From Bog-756 sp963831535 (GTDB lineage: Bacteria; Actinomycetota; Acidimicrobiia; Acidimicrobiales; RAAP-2): 64,000 bases of DNA. The DNA lies in NCBI GenBank assembly GCA_963831535.1, contig CAWHQP010000004.1, forward strand, positions 186,001-250,000. Reading direction: 5' to 3'. Numbering within the stretch: the first letter of the stretch is position 1; each line of letters opens with the position of its first letter. The position numbers and the translations under genes are program-made. Positions 7,940 through 16,842 of the stretch are shown here, piece by piece. The notes beneath the pieces were generated by a model, which was not told the DNA's origin, made no database searches, and worked only from the letters and a program-made list of their open reading frames with translations.

Positions 7940-8722
7940 ATGGACGACGCGACGGTGGCGACATTGTCCGAGATCTGGGCTCGGTCCTTTGGAGCAAACG
8001 CCACCGGTTACGACGACTATCGACCTCCACTCCCGACCGCCGTCTGTTCGTGGTTGGGGATCGAGGCACGGTGGGATGTGGTTGACGTGGGAGCGGGGAC
8101 CGGCCAGGCCAGTCGTGTCCTCAGCGCAGCCGGCGCTCACGTCGTGGCGGTGGAGCCGGACCCGGCGATGCACCAGCTCATCTCGTCTCGAGTCGATGAC
8201 ATCGACGCGAGGTTGGGATCGGCCGAGGACTTGCCCGTTGCCAGTGATTCCGCCGATCTCGTGGTGTCCGTCTCCGCATGGCATTGGTTCGACCAGAACC
8301 GTGCCTTCGACGAAGCGGCCAGGGTTCTTCGCCAGGGTGGAGTGCTGGGCATCATCTGGAACGGCATGGATCACACCGATCCTTGGGCGGGACGATTCCT
8401 GGCGGCAACGGAAACGGCGGACGGCATCACGATCCCACCCGATCGTCGTCCGGGACCCCACTCCCTTCGGACACCGGCGGGATCGCCATTCCGCCACATC
8501 GAGACCGTCGAAATCCCGTGGACCTGGAACAGGTCCGTCGATCAGGTGCTCGGGCTCATTGGGACCTACTCGGTGTTCGTCAACGGGGACTCGGAGCTCC
8601 GAGACAGGATTTCGACCTCGGCGGCGCAACTCCTGGATCAGAGGGGCCAAAGCGACAGGGTCATCGCCCTGCCCATGAGGGCTCGATGTTGGAAGGCCAG
8701 GACGTCCGGGCACGGCCTATGA
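7940..8722 (+). CDS. Class I SAM-dependent methyltransferase
   Basis: This 260-residue protein has the Rossmann-type methyltransferase fold. Motif I is VVDVGAGTGQAS (about residues 47-58), the acidic residue that binds SAM ribose is in VAVEPD (about 69-74), motif II includes LGSAEDLPVASDSADLV (about 91-107), and an FDEAARVLRQGG segment follows. It belongs to the broad Methyltransf_11/UbiE-like group; the substrate cannot be inferred. An alternative use as a small-molecule O- or C-methyltransferase is as likely as any other. It stands alone between a lipoprotein gene and tRNA-Asn. Confidence 0.85.
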   Translation: MDDATVATLSEIWARSFGANATGYDDYRPPLPTAVCSWLGIEARWDVVDVGAGTGQASRVLSAAGAHVVAVEPDPAMHQLISSRVDDIDARLGSAEDLPVASDSADLVVSVSAWHWFDQNRAFDEAARVLRQGGVLGIIWNGMDHTDPWAGRFLAATETADGITIPPDRRPGPHSLRTPAGSPFRHIETVEIPWTWNRSVDQVLGLIGTYSVFVNGDSELRDRISTSAAQLLDQRGQSDRVIALPMRARCWKARTSGHGL

Positions 8723-8820
8723 CCATCTCGAAGCGGTGCGGCTCGAACCATGGCGGGGTCCGACAGGGCCCGAACTCCGCATCGCCCGAGAGACCCGGAC
8801 ACCGTCGCCGAGGTCAGACG

Positions 8821-8840
8821 GCTTGGCCAAAAGGCCAGGC
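8821..8840. terminator. Hairpin between methyltransferase gene and tRNA-Asn
   Basis: GCTTGGCC-AAAA-GGCCAGGC forms an 8-bp stem (one G-U pair) with a 4-nt loop, followed on the + strand by GTTTC. It lies between convergent units and could terminate either, without a strong U-run. Confidence 0.4.
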
Positions 8841-8903
8841 GTTTCGGGCCTGAGCGCGCCAGCCGGTGTGGTTCCTTCACGCCGCCTCTGAACAGGGAAA
8901 CAG

Positions 8904-8976
8904 CTCCGGGGGAGAGACTCGAACTCTCAACCTAGCGGTTAACAGCCGCTCGCTCTGCCGATTGAGCTACCCCGGA
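8904..8976 (-). tRNA. tRNA-Asn (anticodon GTT)
   Basis: A full cloverleaf of 73 nt is visible. The acceptor stem is TCCGGGG/CCCCGGA, the D arm has GTAGCTCAATCGGCAGAGC, the anticodon loop is CTGTTAA with anticodon GTT, and the T arm has GAGAGTTCGAGTCTCTC. The discriminator base is G and CCA is not encoded. Confidence 0.97.
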
Positions 8977-9079
8977 ATGGATCGCTCACCGAGGCTGTCT
9001 CGTGCCGCGGCGTGCCTGAGGACATTAGCCGGTGCCGGCAGGTCCGACGGGCAAAGGTGCGCCCTGCCGCCATGCCGGG

Positions 9080-9085
9080 CACAAT
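9080..9085 (+). promoter_or_regulatory. -10 box of the 9092 gene (leaderless)
   Basis: CACAAT ends 6 nt before the GTG at 9092; no ribosome site is present. Confidence 0.4.
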
Positions 9086-9091
9086 GGGTCG

Positions 9092-9451
9092 GTGAAGTTT
9101 CGCATCGGCACCGTGACGGCCTTCGCCGCCGGCTACGTCCTCGGCACCCGGGCCGGCCGGGAGCGCTACCTCCAGATCGTCCGGGCCACGGGACGGTTGG
9201 GCCACTCCGCTCCGGTGACCGGCACAGCCACACTGGTCACGGAGAAGTCGAAGGCCGTGGCCGCACTGGGGGTCGAGCGCATGAAGGACACCATCGGCGT
9301 GCGCCTGGGCTGGCGCAACGGCGATCAGGCCGCTGACGCCATCGCCCTGGACCTGGCCGAGGACCTGGCCACGGCGCTCAACAGTCGCCGCCTCCTACCT
9401 GAACGCCGGCCGTTGGGCACGCCCGCGGTACGCGTCCACCTCGACGGCTGA
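9092..9451 (+). CDS. Conserved hypothetical protein with an N-terminal membrane-anchor-like segment
   Basis: This 119-residue protein begins with MKFRIGTVTAFAAGYVLGTR, a hydrophobic segment followed by basic residues (GRERYLQIV). Small actinobacterial YtxH-like proteins of unknown function have the same layout. The rest is amphipathic and charged. The GTG at 9092 is preferred over a longer frame from 9032 because a -10-like box lies 6 nt before it and because the hydrophobic segment then sits at the N terminus. It converges on rpoD with 30 nt between the stops. Function unknown. Confidence 0.6.
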   Translation: MKFRIGTVTAFAAGYVLGTRAGRERYLQIVRATGRLGHSAPVTGTATLVTEKSKAVAALGVERMKDTIGVRLGWRNGDQAADAIALDLAEDLATALNSRRLLPERRPLGTPAVRVHLDG

Positions 9452-9481
9452 CCTGCCACCGACCGGGGCCGGCCGGCGCCA

Positions 9482-10987
9482 CTAGGCCTCGTCGAGGTAG
9501 TCCCGCAGCAGTTGGGCCGACTCGGGGCGCCGGAGCTTGGCCAGCGTCTTGGCCTCGATCTGGCGGATGCGCTCACGGGTCACCCCGAATGCCTTGCCCA
9601 CCTCTTCCAAGGTGCGGATCTTGCCGTCCTCCAGTCCGAAGCGGAGCCGGACCACGTCCTGTTCCCGGGGCGAGAGATGGGCGAGAGCTTCCCGCACGGC
9701 ATTGTCGAGCATCATCCTGGCCGCGGCATCGTCCGGCACCACCGCCTCGCGGTCCTCGATCAGGTCGGACAGGCTGAAGTCGTCCTCGTCCCCCATGGGC
9801 TGCTCCAAGGAGACCGTATCCTGGTTGATGCGTTGGATCTCGCGCACCCGCTCGATGGAGAAGTCGACCCGCCCGGCCACCTCCTCGGCACTCGGTTCGC
9901 GCCCCAGCTCCTGGAGGAGCTGGCGCTGGGCCCAGACGACCTTGTTGATGGTCTCCACCATATGGACCGGTATCCGGATGGTCCGCGCCTGATCGGCGAT
10001 GGCCCGCGTGATGGCTTGGCGGATCCACCAGGTGGCGTACGTGGAGAACTTGAACCCCTTGGTGTGGTCGAACTTCTCGACCGCCCGCATGAGTCCGAGA
10101 TTGCCCTCCTGGATGAGGTCGAGGAAGGCGAGGCCCCGGTTGCGGTAGCGCTTGGCGATGGAGACCACCAGGCGCAGGTTGGCCTCGATCAGAGCCTCCT
10201 TGGCCAGCTGGCCCCGACGAACCATGACCCGGTCGGCCGCCCGGTCGCCGTAGGGCTTCCCACTGGCCTCGTGCTCGGCCAGTCGCTCGGCCGCCTCGTT
10301 GCCGGCCAGGATGCGCTCGGCCAGCTCCACCTCCAGCGCGGCGTCGAGCAGCTTGACCTTGCCGATCTCCTTTAAGTACATGTGAACGGGATCGGCCGCC
10401 GAACCCCGGAACCCGTCGCTGTCCGAGTACCCGTCCTTGGCCGGTGCGCGGCGCGGAGCCCGTTCCTTTTTGATGGGCAGGCCGGAGGTCGCCGTCGTCG
10501 ACCCCTCGCCGGTGGCCACGACCCCCGGGGCCGGCGACACCACCGGGAGGTGACCGTTCGACCGGGACGGGTCACGGGTGGCCTCGAGGGCCACGATCCG
10601 AGCGTTCGGCGGGCCCACCTCGGGGGACTGGGGGTCGCCATCCGGGGGCAGCACCGACAGGTCGTGCTGCAGCCGACCGGAAAGTTCGTCAGCCACCGAC
10701 ACCGTCATCGGCAGCACCGTGGTCTCCCCGGTGTCATAGGTGAACTCGATACCGGCCTGCTTGATCCGCTCTACGACGTCGGCGATGAGCTCGGCGCTGA
10801 GTTCGACGGAACGGAGCACCGTCATCACGTCGTCCTGACTCAGACCGCCCCGGGCCCGACCCATACGGATCAGCGCGTCGAACTGGTCGGTCGGCAGCAC
10901 GTCGAGTACGCCCCCCGGCGCGACCGGAACATCGATGGTCTCCGACGCCACCGCTCCGCCTGGCGCGGACACCTCCCGGGCGATCAC
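9482..10987 (-). CDS. rpoD: Primary RNA polymerase sigma factor (RpoD/SigA)
   Basis: This 501-residue primary sigma factor directs housekeeping transcription. A region 1.1-like segment lies at about 35-85. A Pro/Gly/Ser-rich linker follows (about 110-190), then region 1.2 (DPVHMYLKEIGKVKLLDA, about 198-215). Region 2 (about 265-340) has the core-binding and -10-binding sequence ending ATWWIRQAITRAI. Region 3 starts with HMVETINKV and region 4 (about 440-490) ends with VTRERIRQIEAKTLAKLRR, the -35-binding helix-turn-helix. The ATG overlaps the dnaG stop by 4 nt, giving the classic dnaG-rpoD macromolecular synthesis operon with dnaG first. Confidence 0.97.
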   Translation of the reverse strand: MIAREVSAPGGAVASETIDVPVAPGGVLDVLPTDQFDALIRMGRARGGLSQDDVMTVLRSVELSAELIADVVERIKQAGIEFTYDTGETTVLPMTVSVADELSGRLQHDLSVLPPDGDPQSPEVGPPNARIVALEATRDPSRSNGHLPVVSPAPGVVATGEGSTTATSGLPIKKERAPRRAPAKDGYSDSDGFRGSAADPVHMYLKEIGKVKLLDAALEVELAERILAGNEAAERLAEHEASGKPYGDRAADRVMVRRGQLAKEALIEANLRLVVSIAKRYRNRGLAFLDLIQEGNLGLMRAVEKFDHTKGFKFSTYATWWIRQAITRAIADQARTIRIPVHMVETINKVVWAQRQLLQELGREPSAEEVAGRVDFSIERVREIQRINQDTVSLEQPMGDEDDFSLSDLIEDREAVVPDDAAARMMLDNAVREALAHLSPREQDVVRLRFGLEDGKIRTLEEVGKAFGVTRERIRQIEAKTLAKLRRPESAQLLRDYLDEA

Positions 10988-12951
10988 GATCCGGTCTCCG
11001 CGGTAGTCGTCTGTGCCCTCACCACCAGCCAGGCTACCAACCTGGCCGTCGCCTCCGCCGAGTGAGCCGGATCGTCCAGCTCCTGGACCCAGGCAGCCAC
11101 TTGGGCGGCCTCGGCCACCGCCGTGGAGGACGTGCGGGCCTCGGCGGTGATGAGGGTCAGTTGGCCCCGGGCCGCGTCCCGCACCAACTGGAGCACCACC
11201 TCGTCAGGACCCCCACGGGGCTCCTCCACCGTCAGTCGGACCAACAGGGCCCGGACCTCGGGGCGGGCGTCCTCGATGACCTGGTGCAGCGGTTCGGTGT
11301 CGGCCGCCGCCAGGACCTCGAATGCCTCCCGCTGGAGGTCGTCTCGGAACAGGGCGGACTCGAGTCGGTCAGCCACCTCCTCGGGCCGGTGGATGGCCAG
11401 GCGGAGCGCCTCCAGCCCGGGGCGGAATTCGGGAGCGGCGCGGCGCGGTGTACCGACGGATCCTGCTGGGATGGCGGTCCGGCCCGCTCCGGGCCAACTG
11501 CCTCCGCCGTCGAAGCCGTCGGCGTCCCAGTCGCCGTCGGCCTCGGGCTCCCGTACCCAGGGGTCGTCGGTCGCCGTCGACGGGGCACCACGACGGGGGC
11601 CGTCCGCACCTCGGGCGGGATTACGAACCGACCTCCTGGCCGCTGCGGCGGCGTGTGCGGGGGGCGGCCCCTCCCGTCTCAGCGTCTCCAGTCGGTCACG
11701 CAGGAGTCCCGGTTCCAGCCGGCACCGCTCGGCCACCTGCATGAGGTACTGGTCCCGGACCAGGTTGTCGGGATGTTCGGCCACAGCGGCCAAGGCCGAG
11801 TCGGCGGCCCGGGCCCGGCCCTCGGGGGTGCCCAACTCGGCGGCATCGAGGATCCGGTCCACCCGGAACTGGAGGAACGGCTTGGCACCGGCGATGGCCG
11901 CACGTAGGCCGTCGGGATCGCTCCGGGCCATCTCACCGGGATCGGAGCCCTCGGGCAGGGCCGCCACCGCCACGTCGATGGACAGCTTTTGCTGCCACTC
12001 GTAGAACCGTCCCGCCGCCGACTGGCCCGCCCCGTCGGCGTCGAAGGCCAGGACCACCCGGGAGGCGAAGCCCCGGAGCAGCTTCACATGCTCCTCGGCC
12101 AGGGCCGTCCCGCAGGTGGCCACGGCCCGTTCCACCCCCGCACCGAACAGGCCGATGACATCGGTGTACCCCTCGCATACCACCACCTCGTCAGACGCGA
12201 TGATGTCCTGCTTGGCCCAGTTGAGGGCATAGAGCGTCTTGCGCTTGGAGTAGATGGGGGTCTCCGAGGAGTTCTTGTACTTGGCCGGATCGGTGCTACC
12301 GGGCAGGACCCGACCCCCGAGGGCGACCGGGTGGCCCGAAGGGTCGCAGATGGGAAACAGGACCCGGGCCCGGAAGGCATCCTGGAGGCGGTGTCGGCGG
12401 TTGACGAAGCCCAGGCCCGTCCCCACAGCCAGATCCTCGTCGAGGCCCAGCCCGGCGCACAGCGCGTCCCAGTCGTCGGGTGCCCAGCCGAGGCGGAACC
12501 GGCGGACCACCTCACCGTCGTAGCCCCGACTGCGCAGGTAGTCGCGGGCCGCCCCGGCGTCGGTCGAGGTCAGGAGACGTCGGTGGTACCACTCGGTGGC
12601 TTGCTCCATGGCGTCGAGGTAGACCTTCCGGCGTTGGCTGTCCCGACCCGAGGTGGCGTCCTCCCGGATGGTGATACCGGCCTTGTCGGCCAGTCGGCGC
12701 ACCGCGTCGACGAAGTCGAGGTGCTCGATGGCCCGCACGAAACTGATGGCGTCGCCCTTGGCCTGGCACCCGAAGCAGTAGTAGAAGCCCTCCTCGGCGT
12801 TGACGCTGAACGAGGGCGTCTTCTCGCCGTGGAAGGGGCACAGGCCCTGCCACCGTCGACCCACCTTCTTCAGCGCGGCGTGCTCCCCGATCAGAGCGAC
12901 GATGTCGGTCTCCACCCTGACCCGGGCCACGTCCTCGTCGGGGATGCCCAT
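10984..12951 (-). CDS. dnaG: DNA primase
   Basis: This 655-residue primase makes RNA primers for DNA replication. The CHC2 zinc finger is at about residues 38-65 (CPFHGEKTPSF and YYCFGCQAKGD). The catalytic TOPRIM core spans about 250-350 (VVCEGYTDVIGLFGAGVERA, then VVLAFDADGAGQSA). After about residue 430 comes a Gly/Pro/Arg-rich linker and the C-terminal helicase-interacting domain. The start MGIPDEDVARVRVETDIV matches the family N terminus. Stop and rpoD start overlap (ATGA). Confidence 0.97.
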   Translation of the reverse strand: MGIPDEDVARVRVETDIVALIGEHAALKKVGRRWQGLCPFHGEKTPSFSVNAEEGFYYCFGCQAKGDAISFVRAIEHLDFVDAVRRLADKAGITIREDATSGRDSQRRKVYLDAMEQATEWYHRRLLTSTDAGAARDYLRSRGYDGEVVRRFRLGWAPDDWDALCAGLGLDEDLAVGTGLGFVNRRHRLQDAFRARVLFPICDPSGHPVALGGRVLPGSTDPAKYKNSSETPIYSKRKTLYALNWAKQDIIASDEVVVCEGYTDVIGLFGAGVERAVATCGTALAEEHVKLLRGFASRVVLAFDADGAGQSAAGRFYEWQQKLSIDVAVAALPEGSDPGEMARSDPDGLRAAIAGAKPFLQFRVDRILDAAELGTPEGRARAADSALAAVAEHPDNLVRDQYLMQVAERCRLEPGLLRDRLETLRREGPPPAHAAAAARRSVRNPARGADGPRRGAPSTATDDPWVREPEADGDWDADGFDGGGSWPGAGRTAIPAGSVGTPRRAAPEFRPGLEALRLAIHRPEEVADRLESALFRDDLQREAFEVLAAADTEPLHQVIEDARPEVRALLVRLTVEEPRGGPDEVVLQLVRDAARGQLTLITAEARTSSTAVAEAAQVAAWVQELDDPAHSAEATARLVAWLVVRAQTTTAETGS

Positions 12952-12959
12952 GGGTCATG

Positions 12960-12965
12960 ACGGTA
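12960..12965 (-). promoter_or_regulatory. -10 box of dnaG
   Basis: On the minus strand TACCGT ends 8 nt before the dnaG ATG; no ribosome site is visible, so the transcript is probably leaderless or nearly so. Confidence 0.4.
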
Positions 12966-13071
12966 CCGCGTCCCCGGTCGACTCCGTCCGCACGGCCCTG
13001 CACGGCCGCTGAGCGGGGCCGTACCCCTTGGCCCTGCCGGTCGGCCTACCGGTCAGCCTCTCCGGTCGGCC

Positions 13072-15801
13072 CTAGCGCTTGGCTTTGGCCTTGGCCTTGG
13101 CCTTGACGGCGGCGGCCTTCCCGGCCGACTTGGACCGGGTCGCCTTGGAGGACGTGGTGAGGCCGGCCAGCACGGCTTGGGCCGCGGCCAGGCGGGCGAT
13201 GGGGACCCGGAAGGGCGAGCAGCTCACATAGTCCAGTCCGGCGGCGGCGAAGGTGGCGATGGACTCGGGGTCGCCCCCGTGTTCGCCGCACACCCCGATC
13301 TTGAGGGTCGGCCGGGTGGCCCGACCCCGCTCCACGCCCAGGCGCACCAGCTCCCCGACGCCGTCGGGATCGACCACCTCGAAGGGGTTCCGCTTAAGGA
13401 GCCCCTGTTCGAGATAGGCCGACATCATCCGACCCTCGACATCGTCCCGGCTGAAGCCGAAGGTCATCTGGGTGAGGTCGTTGGTGCCGAAGGAGAAGAA
13501 GTCAGCCTCCTCGGCGATCTCCCCGGCCCGCAGGGCAGCCCGGGGAGTCTCGATCATGGTGCCGATCAGCACCTCCATCTTCTCCGCCTCGACCCCGGTG
13601 GCCCCGGTGGCGGCCAGGGCTTCGGCGATGGCCACCTCCACCCACGAGCGGGCCAGGGCCAGCTCCTCGCGCGACACGGTGAGCGGGATCATGATCTCCA
13701 CGATGGGATGCCCCCCCGCCGCCACCCGGTCGAGGGCCGCCTCCATCAGCGCCCGGACCTGCATGGCGTAGAGCCCCGGCTTGATCACCCCGAGGCGCAC
13801 ACCGCGGGTGCCCAGCATCGGGTTGTACTCGTGCCAGGTCTTGGCCGCCTCGTACAGCCTGGTCTCCTCCTCGGTGAGCCCGGTGGTGGCCTCTTTTATG
13901 GCCAGCTCCTGGGTGTCGGGCAGGAACTCGTGGAGGGGTGGGTCGAGCAGCCGGATGGTGACGGGCAGGGCGTCCATGGCCTCCAGGATCTCCTCGAAGT
14001 CGGAGCGCTGGGCCACCCGCAGCGCCTCGAGGGCCCGCTCCTCCTCGTCGGGCGTCGAGGCCAGGATCATCCGGCGCACCACCGGGAGGCGGTCCTCGGC
14101 CAGGAACATGTGCTCGGTCCGGCACAGGCCGATGCCCTCGGCCCCGTGACGACGGGCGTTGGCCGCGTCGGGCCCGTTGTCGGCGTTGGCCCGGACCCCG
14201 AGATGGCCCGCCCGGACCTCATCGGCCCAGCCCAGGATGGTCTCGAACTCGGGTGGGGTCTCGCCAGCAGTCACCGGGACCTGGCCCAGCATCACCGTGC
14301 CGTGGGTGCCGTCGACGGAGATCCAGTCCCCCTCGTTGACCACGGTGCCGTCCACGGCGAACGACGAAGCCGAGATGCGCAGCGCCTCGGCGCCCACCAC
14401 GGCCGGCTTGCCCCATCCGCGGGCCACGACGGCGGCATGGCTGACCAGCCCGCCCCGGGCGGTCAGGATGCCCTCGGCGGCCAGCATCCCGTGCACGTCC
14501 TCGGGTGACGTCTCACTCCGGACCAGCACCACCTTCTCGCCCCGCTCGGCCGCACTCTGGGCATCGTCGGCGGTCAGGTAGACCCGGCCCACGGCGGCAC
14601 CGGGCGAGGCCCCGAGGCCCCGGGCCAGAACGGTGTGGCCGGATCCCGAGAACTGGGGGTGGAGCACCTGTTCGAGGTGCTCGCCCGTGATGCGGTCGAG
14701 GGCCTCCTCCTTGGACAGCTTGATGGCCTTCTCCCCCACCATGTCCACGGCCATCTTGAGAGCGGCCCGCCCCGTGCGCTTACCCACCCGGGTCTGGAGC
14801 ATCCACAGCTTGCCCTGCTCGATGGTGAACTCGGTGTCGCACATGTCCCGATAGTGGGCCTCCAGCCGGGCGAAGATGGCCAGCAGCTCGGCGTGAATGG
14901 GCGGGAACTGGTCCTTCAGGGCAGCCAGCGGCTCCGTGTTTCGAATTCCGGCCACGACGTCCTCGCCCTGGGCGTTGACCAGGAAGTCGCCGTATTCGCC
15001 GGTGGCACCGGTAGCCGGGTCGCGGGTGAAGCCGACCCCGGTCCCCGAGGTGTCGTCACGGTTGCCGAACACCATGGCCTGCACATTCACGGCGGTGCCG
15101 AGGTCGTGGGCGATGCGCTCGCGGACCCGGTAGGCCACCGCCCTCGGCCCGTTCCACGAGGCGAAGACGGCCTCGATGGCCCCGCGCAGCTGTTCGTCGG
15201 GATCCTGGGGGAAGGGCCGGCCGGTGTGACGCTCCACGATCTGCTGGTAGGCGTCCACGAGGTACCGGAGGAGCTCCACGGGCACGCCGGCGTCCGAGGT
15301 CGTTCCGGCCAGTTCCTTGGCCGCGTCGAGGAGGGCGTCGAACTCGTCGCCGGGGATGTCCAGCACGATGCGTCCGTACATGGCGATGAACCGCCGGTAG
15401 GAGTCGAAGGCGAACCGCTCGTCATCGGTCTGCTTGGCCAGGCCCTCGACCGAATGGTCGTTGAGGCCGAGGTTGAGGACGGTGTCCATCATCCCGGGCA
15501 TGGAGAATTTGGCCCCGGACCGCACCGACACCAGCAGCGGGTCGCCAGGATCGCCGATCCGCTTGCCCATCTTCTTCTCGAGTCGGAGCCGGGCTTTGGC
15601 CACCTCGGCGCTCAGCCCGTCGGGCCAACCACCCTCCATGTAGCTGCGACAGGCCGTGGTGCCGATGGTGAACCCCGGCGGCACCGGTAGCTCCAGCACC
15701 GAGGTCATCTCGGCCAGGTTGGCCCCCTTGCCTCCGAGGAGGTCCTTCATCTCCATGGGAGGCTTGCGGTGGGAGTGGTCGAAGTCGAAGACGAAGGGCA
15801 T
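13072..15801 (-). CDS. ppdK: Pyruvate, phosphate dikinase
   Basis: This 909-residue enzyme interconverts pyruvate, ATP and phosphate with phosphoenolpyruvate, AMP and pyrophosphate. The N-terminal nucleotide-binding domain starts at MEMKDLLGGKGANLAEM (about residues 16-32). The central phosphohistidine domain has GGLVSHAAVVARGWGKPAVV with the catalytic His near residue 455. The C-terminal PEP/pyruvate barrel has GTNDLTQM and a CGEHGGDP segment with the catalytic Cys. I start at the ATG at 15801 (MPFVFDFDHSH), with AAGGA 10 nt upstream, rather than an ATG at 15867 that would add 22 unconserved residues. The last about 30 residues are a Lys/Ala/Ser tail (ending KAKAKAKAKR) not expected for the family. 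Confidence 0.96.
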   Translation of the reverse strand: MPFVFDFDHSHRKPPMEMKDLLGGKGANLAEMTSVLELPVPPGFTIGTTACRSYMEGGWPDGLSAEVAKARLRLEKKMGKRIGDPGDPLLVSVRSGAKFSMPGMMDTVLNLGLNDHSVEGLAKQTDDERFAFDSYRRFIAMYGRIVLDIPGDEFDALLDAAKELAGTTSDAGVPVELLRYLVDAYQQIVERHTGRPFPQDPDEQLRGAIEAVFASWNGPRAVAYRVRERIAHDLGTAVNVQAMVFGNRDDTSGTGVGFTRDPATGATGEYGDFLVNAQGEDVVAGIRNTEPLAALKDQFPPIHAELLAIFARLEAHYRDMCDTEFTIEQGKLWMLQTRVGKRTGRAALKMAVDMVGEKAIKLSKEEALDRITGEHLEQVLHPQFSGSGHTVLARGLGASPGAAVGRVYLTADDAQSAAERGEKVVLVRSETSPEDVHGMLAAEGILTARGGLVSHAAVVARGWGKPAVVGAEALRISASSFAVDGTVVNEGDWISVDGTHGTVMLGQVPVTAGETPPEFETILGWADEVRAGHLGVRANADNGPDAANARRHGAEGIGLCRTEHMFLAEDRLPVVRRMILASTPDEEERALEALRVAQRSDFEEILEAMDALPVTIRLLDPPLHEFLPDTQELAIKEATTGLTEEETRLYEAAKTWHEYNPMLGTRGVRLGVIKPGLYAMQVRALMEAALDRVAAGGHPIVEIMIPLTVSREELALARSWVEVAIAEALAATGATGVEAEKMEVLIGTMIETPRAALRAGEIAEEADFFSFGTNDLTQMTFGFSRDDVEGRMMSAYLEQGLLKRNPFEVVDPDGVGELVRLGVERGRATRPTLKIGVCGEHGGDPESIATFAAAGLDYVSCSPFRVPIARLAAAQAVLAGLTTSSKATRSKSAGKAAAVKAKAKAKAKR

Positions 15802-15871
15802 CGGTACAGGTTCCTTGGCGTGGTTGCGGAGTGTGGCCGGAGCGGACGGACGTCCAACGGCCCACATCCCG

Positions 15872-15877
15872 ATCCTA
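15872..15877 (-). promoter_or_regulatory. -10 box upstream of ppdK
   Basis: TAGGAT on the minus strand predicts a transcript starting near 15865 and a leader of about 65 nt before the ppdK ATG at 15801. Confidence 0.4.
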
Positions 15878-15936
15878 CCTGGCGCCTGTCCGGGCCATCG
15901 ACGATCCCGACGACCGTGCCCACCGGAACGCCGCGG

Positions 15937-16839
15937 TCAGAAGCTCGCCGGCAGGAGGGTGTTGACCGCCCCGAAGAGAAAGAACAGCACCACGAGGGCC
16001 ACCGGGACGGCCAACAGTGGGGCCATCCACGCTCGGCCACGGCCGAGGCGTCGCCGGGCCAGCACCACGAGGGCCACCACGGCCGACGCGGCCAACGCCC
16101 ACACGGCGAGCCACAGCCAGTTCTCCGGTCGGTGGACCGGATCGCTGATCGGACCCACCGCCGGGGAACCCGTCCGGTGCGAGGTCGGGGCGGGCAGGGC
16201 GGCGGCCGGCGTGACCATTCTCGCCACCACCACCAGGCGCTGGGCGGCGCTGTACCGAGGGGTGCAGGTGGTCAGCGTGAGCTCCGGCGCCAGGGACGGT
16301 GCCAGTACGGCCACGTCGGTGGGTGAGACCACCTCGGCGCGGACCACGACATAGTGGAACGTGCCCTGCAGGGTGGTCACGGTGATCGGGTCGCCGGACA
16401 CCAGCGCGTTGAGGTCGTAGAACGGACGCCCGTGGGTGGTGCGGTGGCCGGCGATCCCCGCGTTGCCCTCCTCGCCGGGAAGTGGGGTACCCGGGTAGTG
16501 GCCGGGACCCGCGGCCAGTTGGGCCGGCCCGGTGCCCTCCACCACCACCTGGTCCAGTCCGATGGCCGGGACGACGAGGGTCCCGACCGGCTGGCCGACG
16601 GCCGGTTCCGCGGTGGGTGGAACCGGGCGGACGCCCACTGCGGGGGGAGGACCCGAGGTCGCCTCCCGCCGCACGGCCAGGGATCGTTCGAACCGGGTGC
16701 GTAGCGACGCCTGCTGGCGGGCCTGGACGATCCCGGTACCCCAGAGCTGGTAGCCGACGAACAGCACCACCAGGGCCGCCGCGGTCAACAGGATCCAGCC
16801 CGCCCTGGCCAACGGCGAGCGGTGCCCCACCCCCCTCAC
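15937..16839 (-). CDS. Class E-like sortase
   Basis: This 300-residue membrane transpeptidase should anchor surface proteins to peptidoglycan. It has an N-terminal membrane helix (about residues 12-32) and a catalytic domain at about 78-215. The catalytic His is in AGHRTTHG, the Cys in LTLTTCTPRYSAAQRL, and the Arg is probably in that same segment. Two more helices lie at the C terminus (about 240-260 and 272-295), an arrangement seen in actinobacterial sortases. Its start lies 3 nt after the stop of the gene for an LAxTG-type surface protein, the motif class E sortases prefer, so enzyme and substrate are paired. Confidence 0.88.
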   Translation of the reverse strand: MRGVGHRSPLARAGWILLTAAALVVLFVGYQLWGTGIVQARQQASLRTRFERSLAVRREATSGPPPAVGVRPVPPTAEPAVGQPVGTLVVPAIGLDQVVVEGTGPAQLAAGPGHYPGTPLPGEEGNAGIAGHRTTHGRPFYDLNALVSGDPITVTTLQGTFHYVVVRAEVVSPTDVAVLAPSLAPELTLTTCTPRYSAAQRLVVVARMVTPAAALPAPTSHRTGSPAVGPISDPVHRPENWLWLAVWALAASAVVALVVLARRRLGRGRAWMAPLLAVPVALVVLFFLFGAVNTLLPASF

Positions 16840-16842
16840 GGG

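Noticed and set aside
13177..14508. 443-residue + strand open frame
   Set aside because: It is antisense to ppdK, with histidine- and glycine-rich low-information sequence typical of shadow frames.
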